In this document: piece after piece, positions 34,844-44,447 of the stretch
Layout of the letters: each line of letters starts with the position of its first letter
Position numbering within the stretch: the first letter of the stretch is position 1
Assembly (NCBI RefSeq): GCF_000485595.1
Contig: NW_014577150.1
Location: 377,596-431,767, forward strand
Length of the DNA stretch: 54,172 bases
Direction of reading: 5' to 3'
Origin: Priapulus caudatus
Taxonomy: Eukaryota; Priapulida; Priapulimorpha; Priapulimorphida; Priapulidae
The notes under the pieces: model-generated
Database searches by the model: none
What the model saw: the letters and a program-made list of their open reading frames with translations, nothing else
What the model was told of the DNA's origin: nothing
Position numbers and translations under genes: made by a program

Positions 34844-36835
34844 CGGTTTCACGACGCGTGATTAACTTTAATTATGATTAAATCACTAATCATACTTAAC
34901 CTCCAGTAATTATGATTAGTTAATCATACTTAACCTCCAGTAAATATGATAGTTAATCATACTTAACCTCCAGTAAATATGATTAGTTAATCATACTTAA
35001 AAATCTGTTTCACGAAGCGATTTAAGTACATATTTAACTAATCACAAAATTAGCCGACTTAAACATGAATTACACCGTATTCAACATGGCGGACAACACC
35101 AAAAGTACCTGCAAATTCTGTACATGAAAGGAATTAATTTGCATTTATAATGACTAAATTAGTACAGCTAATCTTAGATAATTTTCAATTTTCTTGGGAA
35201 AAAATTGAAGTAAAATTTCCAATTGTAAAATCTGCAGCCTCCTTAATATACTAGTACTACCTACATACTACTACTATAGTACTATAGCAACTAATCATGA
35301 TTAGTGGATTTAATCATGCTCCTGAGTAGAATTAAATATTGTGATTAACTTAATCATGATTAAAGTTAATTACGCATTGTGAAACATTCACTTCAATTTA
35401 AGTACGAGAAGTTAATCATGATTAGTGAGTTAATCATGATTAAGGACTTGATTACGCTTCGTGAAACCGGCCCCTGTAGTCTGCTCTCCCAGTGGCTGTG
35501 ATGCGGAGCGTCACAGTTCAGGTGCAGCCAGGCGACCTATCCTCTCAAGGAACTTTAGCACTTTGGCGGGGTCTTCATTGAGAAGCTCTAAGATGTCCTT
35601 TGAGCTACACACTTCATTTCGTTGTTTTCCGTATATCGGACAGCATAGTAGGTGTTTCACTGTCTCTTTTTCATCACACCTCGCCAGACACTTCCCCATA
35701 TCGTCAGGTAGGGATTTGTATCTGGCTAAGCAATGGGCAGACAGGGGTGACTTTCCAGTTCGTAGCTGATAGACGAGAACCTTGTCTGATTCGCCATCGT
35801 TTTAGGGATATCTTTGGGTCTTGCTGTGGTGACCTTATTGAAGAAGAGGTCCTCCTGTTTGAGATCTAATATCCACCCTTCATGGAGTTGTCGTTTGATG
35901 TGGGCTTTGGCAGTCTGGAAGTCGAGCAGGACCGCTTCTTGGGGTAGGGTGGTGGCTTCCCCTGCTGCGTTATCTGCCTCTTCGTTACCTTCTATTCCTT
36001 TGTGGCCAGGTATCTACTGGAACACTATCTTTATGATGTGCTGGGAGATCTGGTTGATGTGTTCCCAGATCTTGCTACCGATGTTACTGAACTGGTTTCC
36101 AGGGCCCTGTTCGAGGGCTTTAATGGACGATTGAGAGTCTGTAATTATCCATAGCACCCGGTCCAGTTCAATTTCGTAGTCCAGGTTTTCCCATACAGTC
36201 ATCAGGGTCTTTTCTATGGCTATCATCTCTGCCCGATGTGATGAGCATATGATTCCACATGGTATTTTGATGATTATTTTTTCTTCACCTGGTATGTTGA
36301 TTATGGCACCAAACACCACCGTTTTTCGTACCTTCATCCGCCGACCCGTCAGTGTAGCAAACTATGTCTACTTCATTGATTTTCTCCAGTAGGCCTTCTG
36401 ACTAAATACCAAAATTCAAAATAATTTCTGTACATAGCCAACGAAGAGAGCAGCAATAAAGGTGTCAAACGAAATTTAGAGTGGGGAACTTCGAGGTGTC
36501 TCTGTTTGCATTATGGCATGTGCCAATTTTCTCTAAAAAAATGTCACGTTGATCACACATGTTATACTATCCCGTTTTTCGGAGAGAGGCATTTGAAGCA
36601 TGCCTCTATGAAAATCTTTAAAGGAAAAATGCAGTCTGTACGTTTCGCGACGATTTCTGGCTTATATGCCTGTAATATTTAGTTATTGAATGTGCTATTC
36701 ATGTCTCATTCAATTCTCTTTTCAGGTTTTGGAATATCCACGAAGCTATGGGACCAACCATTTAATACAATGATTAAATGGAATTGTCCCGCGGAGGAGG
36801 AGGATGACGAGAAAGAAGGTCACAAGTCACAATGA
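20495..36835 (+). CDS. FA2H: Fatty acid 2-hydroxylase, C-terminal catalytic part, 5 exons to the stop
   Basis: Exons 20495-20768, 27712-27866, 28725-28858, 29586-29704 and 36726-36835 join in phase (1, 0, 2, 1) with GT/AG borders and end at TGA 36833-36835. The protein opens with [16 protein letters not shown], the start of the region after the cytochrome b5 domain, then has hydrophobic segments and the sterol-desaturase/fatty-acid-hydroxylase histidine clusters: [31 protein letters not shown] and KQHHVQHHF. These bind the di-metal centre that inserts oxygen at C-2 of fatty acids destined for ceramides, in the endoplasmic reticulum. It ends [16 protein letters not shown] plus an acidic tail. 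All expected His are present, so it looks functional. The cytochrome b5 exons (HPGG motif) were not found in 1-20494: outside the window, in the gap at 16431-16440, lost in the rearranged 16.5-19.5 kb block, or missed. Confidence 0.95.
20838..21153. mobile_element. CAGGCCCGTAGG...CCTACGGGCCTG element
   Basis: Terminal repeats CAGGCCCGTAGG and CCTACGGGCCTG, poly-C and GGGGGGCATGCCCCCGGACC inside; 70 bp after the FA2H exon at 20495-20768. Related by its ends to the element at 34367. Target duplication unclear because it entered a CA repeat. Confidence 0.75.
22545..23277. mobile_element. hAT-like element nested in the TTAA transposon, 8-bp TSD
   Basis: Ends TAGGGTTAACGATATACGG and TCGCAATACTCACCCTA, flanked by identical ATGAGAAT (22537-22544, 23278-23285). 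Subterminal sequence is rich in CGATAT/ATATTGCAATAT. Inside is a (TTTCAG)n array. No transposase ORF found. Confidence 0.85.
22902..22944 (+). repeat. (TTTCAG)n microsatellite
   Basis: About seven perfect hexamers inside the nested hAT-like element. Confidence 0.9.
23845..24702. repeat. Segment A of the duplication, inverted copy
   Basis: Reverse complement of 16510-17340 with diverged microsatellite. It joins segment B' at ATTTTTCTATTAAC, close to the ATTTCTATTAAC at the A/B border of copy 1. Confidence 0.85.
24176..24535 (+). repeat. GT / GTGC microsatellite (inverted copy of 16675-17032)
   Basis: Part of the inverted segment A; complement of the CA array at 16675. Confidence 0.92.
24706..26898. 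repeat. Segment B of the duplication, copy 2
   Basis: Direct copy of 17346-19508, ending in the same ATGTTATATTATG run, after which copy 2 goes into ATT/ACT-rich repeats (26899-27080) and copy 1 into unrelated sequence. Confidence 0.88.
27116..27487. mobile_element. Harbinger-like MITE, TTA target duplication
   Basis: Termini AGGGCCGGACACACCAGGCG and the exact complement, flanked by TTA at 27113-27115 and 27488-27490, as in PIF/Harbinger elements (TWA). The interior is built from further copies of GGACACACCAGGCGAT and CGATGCCATCGGGCGATGG in both orientations. No ORF of its own. In the first FA2H intron seen. Confidence 0.85.
27712..27866 (+). CDS. FA2H: FA2H exon: first and second histidine clusters
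   Basis: 155 nt, 2 nt in, phase 0 out. Acceptor with a strong pyrimidine tract (ttttttttattgcag), donor CACAAG|GTAATT. Encodes [15 protein letters not shown] and [11 protein letters not shown], metal-binding histidine clusters. Confidence 0.96.
28725..28858 (+). CDS. FA2H: FA2H exon: [12 protein letters not shown] membrane segment
   Basis: 134 nt, phase 0 in, 2 nt out. Acceptor tttatgcag|GTAC, donor TTTGG|GTAGGT. Encodes [16 protein letters not shown] and a hydrophobic helix, matching the FA2H segment between the second and third His clusters. Confidence 0.95.
29586..29704 (+). CDS. FA2H: FA2H exon: third and fourth histidine clusters
   Basis: 119 nt, 1 nt in, 1 nt out. Acceptor gttttgcag|GTAC, donor AACAGAG|GTAAGA. 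Encodes [14 protein letters not shown] and [15 protein letters not shown]. Confidence 0.96.
30009..30049. mobile_element. TCAAGAGC micro-palindrome, 41 bp, 5-bp TSD
   Basis: TCAAGAGCTAATAATAC ... GGTATTATCCGCTCTTGA with one mismatch in the stem. Flanked by TATGT at 30004-30008 and 30050-30054. Confidence 0.83.
30422..30475. mobile_element. TCAAGAGC micro-palindrome, 54 bp, 5-bp TSD
   Basis: Arms TCAAGAGCTAATAAT... and complement around a short AT-rich centre. Flanked by TGTTA at 30417-30421 and 30476-30480. Confidence 0.85.
30748..31432. repeat. Direct repeats of about 105 bp flanking a 470-bp interval
   Basis: 30748-30853 and 31326-31431 share GTGCACGAC-TTATAAGTACC ... ATGAAATGCTCTGTGAATCT with only a few mismatches. 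The interval contains a GT repeat and a segment with several AACGTTCT/AGAATGTT motifs in both orientations. Confidence 0.8.
31476..31625 (+). repeat. GT / GTGC microsatellite
   Basis: TG, CGCG and GTGC tract of about 150 bp in the FA2H last intron. Confidence 0.9.
33977..34172. repeat. Tandem duplication, 112-bp period
   Basis: Two copies of about 83 bp (TTTCTCACCCTCAGGCTCAT ... AAAAAGATAAAAG) at 33977-34059 and 34089-34172, nearly identical, so recent. Confidence 0.85.
34298..34337. mobile_element. TCAAGAGC micro-palindrome, 40 bp, 5-bp TSD
   Basis: A perfect 40-bp palindrome: TCAAGAGCAGATAAAGAAGG and its complement, with no spacer. Flanked on both sides by TATTA. Shares its TCAAGAGC/GCTCTTGA ends with 30009 and 30422. 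Confidence 0.85.
34367..34621. mobile_element. CAGGCCCGTAGCCAG MITE (hAT-like)
   Basis: Ends CAGGCCCGTAGCCAG and CTGGCTACGGGCCTG with poly-G and poly-C tracts inside. Flanked by TATATATA on both sides, an apparent 8-bp duplication, ambiguous because the site is an AT repeat. In the last FA2H intron. Confidence 0.8.
34744..34840 (+). repeat. (CT)n microsatellite
   Basis: Nearly pure CT for about 97 bp, directly against the inverted-repeat element at 34842. Confidence 0.97.
34842..35471. mobile_element. GGTTTCACGAAGCG inverted-repeat element rich in TTAATCATGATTAA
   Basis: Outer ends GCCGGTTTCACGACGCGTGAT and, in complement, GGCCGGTTTCACGAAGCGTA. Internal degenerate copies of the end occur at about 35008 and 35378, and a 23-27 bp unit (taatcatacttaacctccag) is repeated four times at 34891-34990. 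It abuts the (CT)n tract on the left and the dead LINE segment on the right. Confidence 0.7.
35511..36405 (-). pseudogene. Non-LTR retrotransposon ORF2 remnant: RNase H domain and C-terminal zinc knuckle
   Basis: Read on the minus strand: [17 protein letters not shown] (first RNase H Asp), then after a frameshift near 36320 [11 protein letters not shown] (Glu), [16 protein letters not shown] (second Asp) and [18 protein letters not shown] second frameshift near 35780 leads to [18 protein letters not shown] and [14 protein letters not shown], a C-x2-C...H...C knuckle, ending AAPEL and a stop at about 35511. An in-frame TAG near 36012 replaces the Trp usual before IPGHKG. This RNase H plus CCHC arrangement is that of I/Jockey-type LINE ORF2 ends. 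The reverse transcriptase part is absent, so it is a 5'-truncated dead copy in the last FA2H intron. Confidence 0.85.
36726..36835 (+). CDS. FA2H: FA2H last exon with stop codon
   Basis: Begins with 2 nt after cttttcag| and encodes [21 protein letters not shown], then a Glu/Asp/Lys-rich end finishing HKSQ and TGA. The preceding intron is 7.0 kb and full of mobile-element remains. Confidence 0.95.
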
Positions 36836-37769
36836 TTGGCATGATGGCATATAGGGCTTCACCATGCATTGCATCAGAATTCCATAGTCACTATAATGCA
36901 TGTATATTTGCAAGTATCTACTTGACAACAGAATAGCTGTCATCCAAGTACACTGTGCATAAGAGCAGCGGATTCGCCAGCAGTCCGAAAGCCATCTTTC
37001 TCCTAAACCAAATACAATATTACTATACTGTATACTGTATTGTAGCCTCTATTGTATAGTATAAGCTAGCCTCTTATAACCATCCTCTCTGTGTAATAAT
37101 CAACCTATGGCTTTATGGGGATCTAAAATCATTCCGATGTCTGTGGGAGGGACTGCTAGATTTAAAAAAATGAAGATGCATGTAGTTGCAGATTCATTGA
37201 TGATGATTTTCTGTAACGATGTTAATGACCACATTTATACGAGAAAAATTCCCCATGTCATGCATCTGTGCGATGCAAAAACCCACGTCCACCATGTTTT
37301 TCAAGCATGGGTTATTAGAAAAAAAACTGGTAATTTTGTAACTACTATCCAGAAGTGGGACAGCACACGGATTATTTAACAAATCCTATTATCAAAAATA
37401 TCGCCCTCATTGTAGCGCTAGTTATAGGTAGCCCTAACTTATAACAAACGACTTTTTATCTTTGATGTAATAATAGGCCTCTGCTACGGGTGGTTTTAGA
37501 TGGTGCCCTAGTGAACATTCCCTGATTAACTTTTATTGCGTGGGGGCAAGGCTAGCTAAGAAAAATGTGCGAACTGTAAACCAAAACCAAAAAAAAAACA
37601 TGTATATCTCAAGCGTGGATTTTTAAAATATTCGTAAGTCTTTTGTGTAGATGCGGCTAACGCTTTCTTTTCATGTTATTGTTCTATTTTTCTTGTATTG
37701 TTGGTTCAACTGTTATGAAGTAATGGTTCGTGAATACTACGAACAGTGGGTATGTCTGCGTTATATGCG

Positions 37770-37830
37770 GGCGTACGTGCGTGCGTGCGTGCGTGCGTGC
37801 GTACGTGCGTACGTGCGCGCGTGCATGCAT
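37770..37830 (+). repeat. (GTGC/GTAC)n microsatellite
   Basis: GTGC and GTAC tetranucleotides, about 60 bp. Confidence 0.9.
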
Positions 37831-38567
37831 GTCGTAGTTGGAGTTGACGTATTGTAGATGAATCGGCAACTTACAACATTAACAACAGCACGTTCCTTTT
37901 GCAGTGAGCTGTTAAGTCCTGCTTAGTTATAGTTTTGAGTATCTTTCTTACAGACATTTTACTGAGACCCTGTCCTCTTTGTTTAATGGTTGAAAATTTC
38001 GACGAGTCGGATCCGTCCATCACTTTAAAAATCGTTCGTACATGTATAGGTAGAACAATTAAATCATTACATGATACGTGTGAAACAAAGTTGCGTGGTT
38101 CTAAGTACCAATCCGATTGTGAAACATTATGTATGCTTCGCCAGCCGGAAATAACTCGACAAAAAAATGTGAACGTTTTGGGGAAATGTTTAGATAAAAT
38201 GGTCTATTCCAATCGCTTGGTCGAATGACTATAGTGTCATGGCCTCTATGTGATGACCAGCGTGGCACACGATGGTACATTAAGATTAATTTTGATCTAT
38301 TGATTATGTGATATACGTTTATAGCGATAGTTTGATTGTGACAATTATAGCGAATATATTTAACGAATATTTTATATTTCACTTCATGCACGGTGGGTAT
38401 TTTGCAATTCATACATGTACAAACACGCTGTGTACGTTGTTGTGAATCGTTCACATTGACAATTTACTTTGTCAACATGAAGCATATCATCAAGTAGGAT
38501 GACGTCCTAGGTCAAGCTACTTTATTTGTCACTTTACCTCCGTCTGTCAACTCTTATCATTGGTATA

Positions 38568-38700
38568 GGGTCGGATAGCCAGCTGGTAACATTACATGCT
38601 TGAACACGGCTGGTCCGAGTTCAAGTCCTGGCAAGCCGCCATGGCTTTTTGTGTGTTTGTAAGCAAGACACTTTCTTCTCATATATATCACTGCACGCAT
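38568..38700 (+). repeat. tRNA-derived SINE fragment
   Basis: TAGCCAGCTGGTA matches an internal pol III A box and GAGTTCAAGTCCTGG a B box, spaced as in a tRNA; the acceptor and anticodon stems do not close. It continues with GTAAGCAAGACACTTTCTTC, similar to the body of several animal SINEs. Confidence 0.65.
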
Positions 38701-39218
38701 GCATGCATGCACACGCGCTCGCATGCGCGTACATGCACGTAAGATGCCATCTTTGCCTTCTCATATCTCATTTCTAATATAAATGTAAGATGTGCTGTAT
38801 TGTCATCGTGGGTTGTACTGTCTCGGCAGTCAGGTATGGCGAAGAGCAGAATCTCCTACAAAATAATCTGGGTGAAGCGCGTTCACCACTTTCGGTTAGC
38901 TTACAAACAGAATTTACGTGCAGACGATGGCTGATTCCGTGTATTTTAGTAAGCAAGCATAATGAAAAAATGGGAAATATAATTGGTTCTTAAGACTAAG
39001 TATTTTGAATCGCTTGAACCGCAGGAAAACATTTCTTGTGAAGTTTTTGTAGCTATCACGTATGCCGTATGTTAATCCAATGTTATATCCATGTTTTATA
39101 CCAGGCCTGGCGTATTTTTAAGTTACAGTTTTTCGCAATGCAAACTACAGGTAGTGTGTGAGGTACCTGTATTCAGCGATCCGCGATGACACCTTGCTCT
39201 GCGATTCGCTTGTGACTA

Positions 39219-39378
39219 AGTTACTAGTTAGATGTAGAATACGATTTGCAGTATGTACGGGTTACTACTAGGTGATAGCACTTCATTGACTTGGCCTTGG
39301 GTTTCACATGTGACTTGTTACTATTTAGATTTAGAATCAGATTTGCAGTGTGTACGGGGTAATACTAGGTGATAACAC
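39219..39378. repeat. Diverged tandem repeat, about 97-bp period
   Basis: TTAGATGTAGAATACGATTT ... TACTAGGTGATAGCACT at 39228-39282 recurs at 39326-39378 with small changes. Confidence 0.65.
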
Positions 39379-40133
39379 TATATATGAGCGTATGTCCTAA
39401 GAGTTGTGTTATGTGATAGAGGGACTAGTATTTACAAAAGCATAAAATAAATAACGTGGATCCCCACAGATCAGATTAGTGCATTAGTTAATAATACTGG
39501 GCTATATTGTGCTGTTATCTTTGATTAATATTCATTTTACATTATCCGTTGGATAAAAATATTGATTATATAACTCCTATTGTGTAATTCCATGCGATTG
39601 CTTAGTATTGTTTAATAGGTAGAAATAGATATATTGTTTGTCATTGGTGTTCTGTGGAGATCGTTCTATATATTCTTGTAATCGCGAGTGTGCCTGCCAC
39701 TACAAAACGCCATTTACATTCAGTGCTTCAGTCTATATTCAATTCAGTCTTAACTCAGTTCTGTGCTGCTCACTGTGATAGGGCGTATTAGCAATGTTTG
39801 TGATTGCGCGTGTAAGGGCTTGTTACTGTACATGGTACGTGGAGGGTTGGCGGTTCGAGAACGCGTGGACTTCAACCCGGATCTCTGATCTTGTATCTAT
39901 TAAAAACAAGTCATGTTTATTAATTACGCCGGACAACGTAATGATGTTACCAGGGCTGACATAATATAAATTATATAACCTATTAGATTGTATAATATAT
40001 GTTATGTGACTCACTGTTAATACAAACACCCGAGGGAATCCTTGTTGCTCTTCTTGTCATCTCGGGGTCATATAGTCAGGAGTGCATGCAAAGAAGTGTG
40101 TTTTTATTCACTCCTGGCATTGTGTATGCGGCT

Positions 40134-40192
40134 CTCTCTCTCTCTCTGACGCACGCACGCACGCACGCACGCACACACAGGCACGCACGCGG
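40134..40192 (+). repeat. (CT)n / (GCAC)n microsatellite
   Basis: Short CT tract followed by CACG units. Confidence 0.9.
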
Positions 40193-41984
40193 TATACGAT
40201 GCTCTCTTTTCACACACCCTCCCTGACTTGGTCGCTCGGTCGCTCGGTCGCAACCCTTAATCTTTCTCTGTTATTTGTGTTTTATTAGCTTGTAAGCTCA
40301 TGCGAAAGGAACTTGTGTGTCTTATATGTGATAGTAATCTAGCTTATATGTGTATGTGATTAAATGCGCATATGATTTATATATAAGTCGAAATATGTCC
40401 GGCGAATTATTGTGTGTTGAAGTTGTTATAAAAATCCATAAATTATTTTTCAAGTGGCAATTGTTAAACGGTGAACTGCGATTTTGTATGAGTTTAAGAC
40501 AGCAGAATAATTTGATAGCTTGTCTTAATTAACCGTGGTATGTTTTTGCCGAGTATGATCGCGTGTTTCATTTGTTTGTTTATGCGTAGTATATGTATAG
40601 CGTTACAATACGCTTGTGGTGGCAAACAGTTATGTACAATAAATAATCTGTATTGTTTACACAGTTATTTAGGTCAACTCATGCATGGATATGCGTGTAA
40701 CACTGGTTGTCTTACTGGTTATATACGCGAGCTAAAAATGTCAAGCATATCATATATTATTTATGTCAAGATTGCATCAATTAAAATGTGGTGGAAATAT
40801 AAATGTATTTGTTTTTATCTCGGGGCATCATCAGAGCAGCGCTTTTACGAAGTGTCAAATTTAAAAAAAATTGAAATATAGCAAATAAAACATTTTAAAA
40901 AGGGTGTTTGTTATCAAGCACGCTTTGGATAGTGAATTGGTATTGTCTCGGAAAAATATTTTGCGATTTCGCTTCGTTATTTCCATTCCAAAAAGATTTA
41001 CTCGGAATACCTTTGTTTGTAGCCGGTCAGAGTCACATATCTGTATGAAATAAAACGACAATTTGTAGGAATAGTTGTTGCCTGGCTCGTTAGCGGTCAA
41101 CAATTCAACACGAATGCAGACCATATTTTCCGTTAACCAACAACGTCATTTTATTGTGTAATTTGGCAGCATCACGTCAAGCCGGTCTCCCGGACCTAAT
41201 AACACAGCACAGATCGACAGCAGTGAAGTAGGCGCGACGTCTTGTGAGTAAAATGGCAAGACGGGGAGACTAAAAAATCTTTATAAATTTAATTGGTTTC
41301 CGTCAGGAAGTTTTTCTTCTATTTTCCTCTGCTTCAACTAAAAAAACTGACAGCGGTTAGAGAACATAATCTTCCATATCTACGGACGTCCGTATAGCGT
41401 GAGATTATTCGGTAATTGATCAGTTATATACTTGCATAAAATAATATTTCACAGAGAAATTGGGAATCGTTTTGCTCACAGACCTTCACGTCATCATACC
41501 AATTGTACACCAAGCCGTATGCGTATGAATAGCAATTACCTGGATCGATCAGAGCATCGATTTATTACTTCGATTATATTATTTTGATTATTACGTTTAA
41601 TCGTACGTATGAAACGCGGCTCGTTTCTCTACATCCTCACGCTATACTGACAACGCGATGAGTATAACATGACGCGTTGTTATCCATACATGTTTGCACA
41701 CATATAAAAACACCTAATAATTTATACGTTCATATAAATAAAAAGCTCTTTGGTGGTATATTTTAGAGTTGGCACTATGTGCACAGCTTTTAGTAAGGCC
41801 AAAGTGGAACACTTCGCGATCAAAGTGCTAATATTACACCTATGCAAATTAAGTTGCTATAGTCGTTATAGTTATATACGAGTCTCTACGGAATAATGAC
41901 ATCGTTTAGATGTAATTAGATTTAGGTAGCTTACGAAATGCTGATGACCTCACCTTTTGGCAGCAATGTTCTGTTGATAAATAC

Positions 41985-42069
41985 TAGATACAATAATGTA
42001 ACCCAAACCCAAGAGGATAGGGGGACAGACCCCCTATCCTCTTGGGTTTGGGTTACATTATTGTATCTA
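41985..42069. mobile_element. TAGATACA palindromic MITE, 85 bp, 8-bp TSD
   Basis: Almost perfect hairpin: TAGATACAATAATGTAACCC...complement, with a GGGGGACAGACCCCC loop region. Flanks ATAAATAC at 41977-41984 and 42070-42077. Lies about 350 bp downstream of the cyclase stop codon. Confidence 0.88.
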
Positions 42070-42414
42070 ATAAATACCTAAGCGAAAAGTGTATATAACG
42101 CACACCTATATGGAATATTTCTAATTTTATTTGCTCTTATACGATTTACGCGCATCTGATGCTGCACAGTGCGCTCGAATGCTGACTTCTAGCGCCATTC
42201 GTTGACCGTGTGCACTTATTCACACGGAAGAGCAGTAACACATTCACTGTAAACATTCCACGCAGCGCGTAAACTCTACCTTGCTGATCCGCTAGCCCTT
42301 TATACGCGATAACGGCGCGCGCGTATAAGCCGTCTGCAAGCGTGAATGAGCCTCGTTGTCCCGTAAGCGAAATCTATAGTCCGCCATATAGGATTTCTCT
42401 GCGCTGCGCCTATG

Positions 42415-44447
42415 CTACACCACAGTGTTTTGGGGTTTATTCGCCGACGACTGCGACACAGCAGGAGCTGGCCGCACAATGGGAGGGTTCTGGCGCGAGA
42501 TGGCACCACCAGCGTGGGAGCTGGGTAGGCTGCTCACAGTCGGAGAGCCGTGACTCGACAGCGGCTGCAGGTAGCCCCCTCTCGGATGGAATCCGTACGG
42601 GGACATCCCGTAGCCTGGCAAGTTGAGACCGCCTTTCGATAACTCTTCGACGTTCAGATCGATGTCCGATATTGATTCGGCGTAGACGTACTCGTCGTCG
42701 CTCGTCATTCCCGGCCGGTAGTTGTCGTACTCGGACTCGTTCGACTGCGACGGAATCGAGTCGAAGCTGCGACGGGAGCTGGAGCCGAGGAAGCGAGAGC
42801 TCCGCGACGACAGGCTGTAGTCGTCGAGATCGCCCTCGTTGCCGCGGTCGTACTTGTGCATGTCGCTGGCGCCGAACGAGTGCATGTCGCTGTACGTCTC
42901 GTTGTCGAGCGAGATGTCGTCGTCGATGTCGTCGGCCATGTACTCGGTGTCGGTGACCTGCACGTCTATCGACGACGTGCCGTCGTCGGCCTGCGACTCC
43001 GCGTCGTACTCCGGCAAGTCGGTAACGGTTGCCGCCGTGGCCTCGGAGAGGAGTGAGAGATCGGATAGTCTATGCGGATCGAGGTCACTGAGAGCACCGA
43101 GTCTTTGCTGGTCGTAACCGCGGCCGTCGTTTCCGACTCTTTGAGCGAGGGATGCTCGGAAACGGTCCACGGCCGCGGCGCCGAATGACTCCTTGAGGGA
43201 GGCGTCAATTTTGGCCTGGTCGACTGCTGGCTTTCCGCTGCAGGCGTAGCGTGGCTGCTGCGAGTGCGGGAACCTGTGCATCGACTCGACGTGCTTGTTG
43301 TTGTTGTTGTTGCCCGTTGAGTTGGTTGCTGACGAACTCGTCGGAGACGCTGGTACGGCCATCGCAGATTTGTTAGTTGGCGTGCCTGCTTGTGACTCTG
43401 AATCGGTGCCACTCTGCTGCCTGTACAGGGGATACACTGCGCGCTCCATGCCATTGCGAGCATTGTTTGGCGGAACAGCATTAGTGGCCACGTTAGCTCT
43501 CCGCTGACCGGCCGGTCGTCGTGCCGAGATAAAGTCATAGTTATCACTATCCATTTCACTGACTTCGCTCATGCTTATTTCACTGAGAGCAAAATCTGCT
43601 AGCACATCGTTCACTTCTCTACGCTCCTCTGGGGAGATTTTTTGTTTGTTGTTCCCATTGACTGCACTAGCATTATTACCGGCTACCAGATCAACACTGC
43701 GATTGTCTGATTGGACCTTAGCCTGAAGGACAGCAGTCATTGGAGTAATGTATGTCGCAGTCACTGGCGATCTATGCTGAACAGCTGGCGAATCATTTTT
43801 ATCGTCTGACGGCTTCCTTTTCTGTGCCAGCGGTGGACATGCTCTTTGAAAATCGGTGACAGTCGCGACACCTGTTGGGCTTTTTGGCGAATCACCAGGT
43901 GAGCTTTTGGTTGATCTGTCGGGAGTTGTCGGCACACGTTTATCTGGTGTTCCCCTTCCCGGCTGCTTATTGCTCCAGCTTCCATATCTCTTTGGTGATA
44001 CTAGGGATCCACTGGGAGTTGTGATGCTCTCCTTGGGAGAGGGCTTAGCTTTCTCCATGCTTGAAGTCAACTCTGCTGTAGGCGGCAGATTTGCTAGCGG
44101 GTTGCTCATCCTGAGAGGCGATGTTTTCTGCATCGGTAGTAATGGCATGGCAGGTTTCTCGATGGCAGGGGGACTCTCTAGCGGCTGCACGGGACTAGAC
44201 TTTAGCGTCGGTGATGGGGTTACCCGTGCTACAGGGACGGGGGGCCGTGCAGCGCTGAGTCGCAAAGACGTAGGCTTCGCGTTGTTGTTGCTTCCAACAG
44301 ACGAAGCCTGCACTGCTCCGCCAGGCTTCCCCGAAAGCGCATTATCGTCCTGTCCCTCCTGCGTCTCCTCGATTGGCGGTGCGAGGCTTCCGGGTCTGGG
44401 AGAGTCTCTCCCTGTTGGTGTAGCTATGCCGAGGCTCGCGTGGCTGT
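42415..44447 (-). CDS. ADCY1: Adenylyl cyclase last exon: long disordered C-terminal tail
   Basis: 2033 nt, 2 nt in, stop TAG at 42417-42415. The acceptor cttcttccag|ACAG gives exact phase continuity with the preceding exon. Encodes 676 residues rich in Ser, Pro, Asn and Thr in the first half (repeated SPK/SPGD-like sites), then an acidic zone ([11 protein letters not shown]) and an [15 protein letters not shown] stretch with basic Ser motifs that could be phosphorylated. The last residues, PQNTVV, form a class I PDZ ligand (T-x-V). No fold is recognised. Rutabaga also has a long C-terminal extension; similarity of the two tails was not tested. Confidence 0.85.

Larger units (their letters stand above)
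36836..41976. other. FA2H 3' flank and intergenic DNA
   Basis: Between the convergent stops of FA2H (36835) and the cyclase (42415). Only a SINE fragment, a diverged tandem repeat, short microsatellites and weak ORFs up to 117 codons without recognisable domains. A clear AATAAA for FA2H was not identified near the stop. Confidence 0.5.

Noticed and set aside
37107-37379. 90-codon plus-strand frame after FA2H
   Set aside because: No recognisable domain, in 3' flanking DNA; contains an inverted repeat (HVMHL/TRKIPH region) that explains the long frame on both strands.
38568-38640. tRNA gene
   Set aside because: A and B boxes are present but stems do not pair and a SINE body follows, so called a SINE fragment.
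42966-43559. 197-codon minus-strand frame in a second register
   Set aside because: Shifted frame within the cyclase tail exon; composition follows from the real frame.
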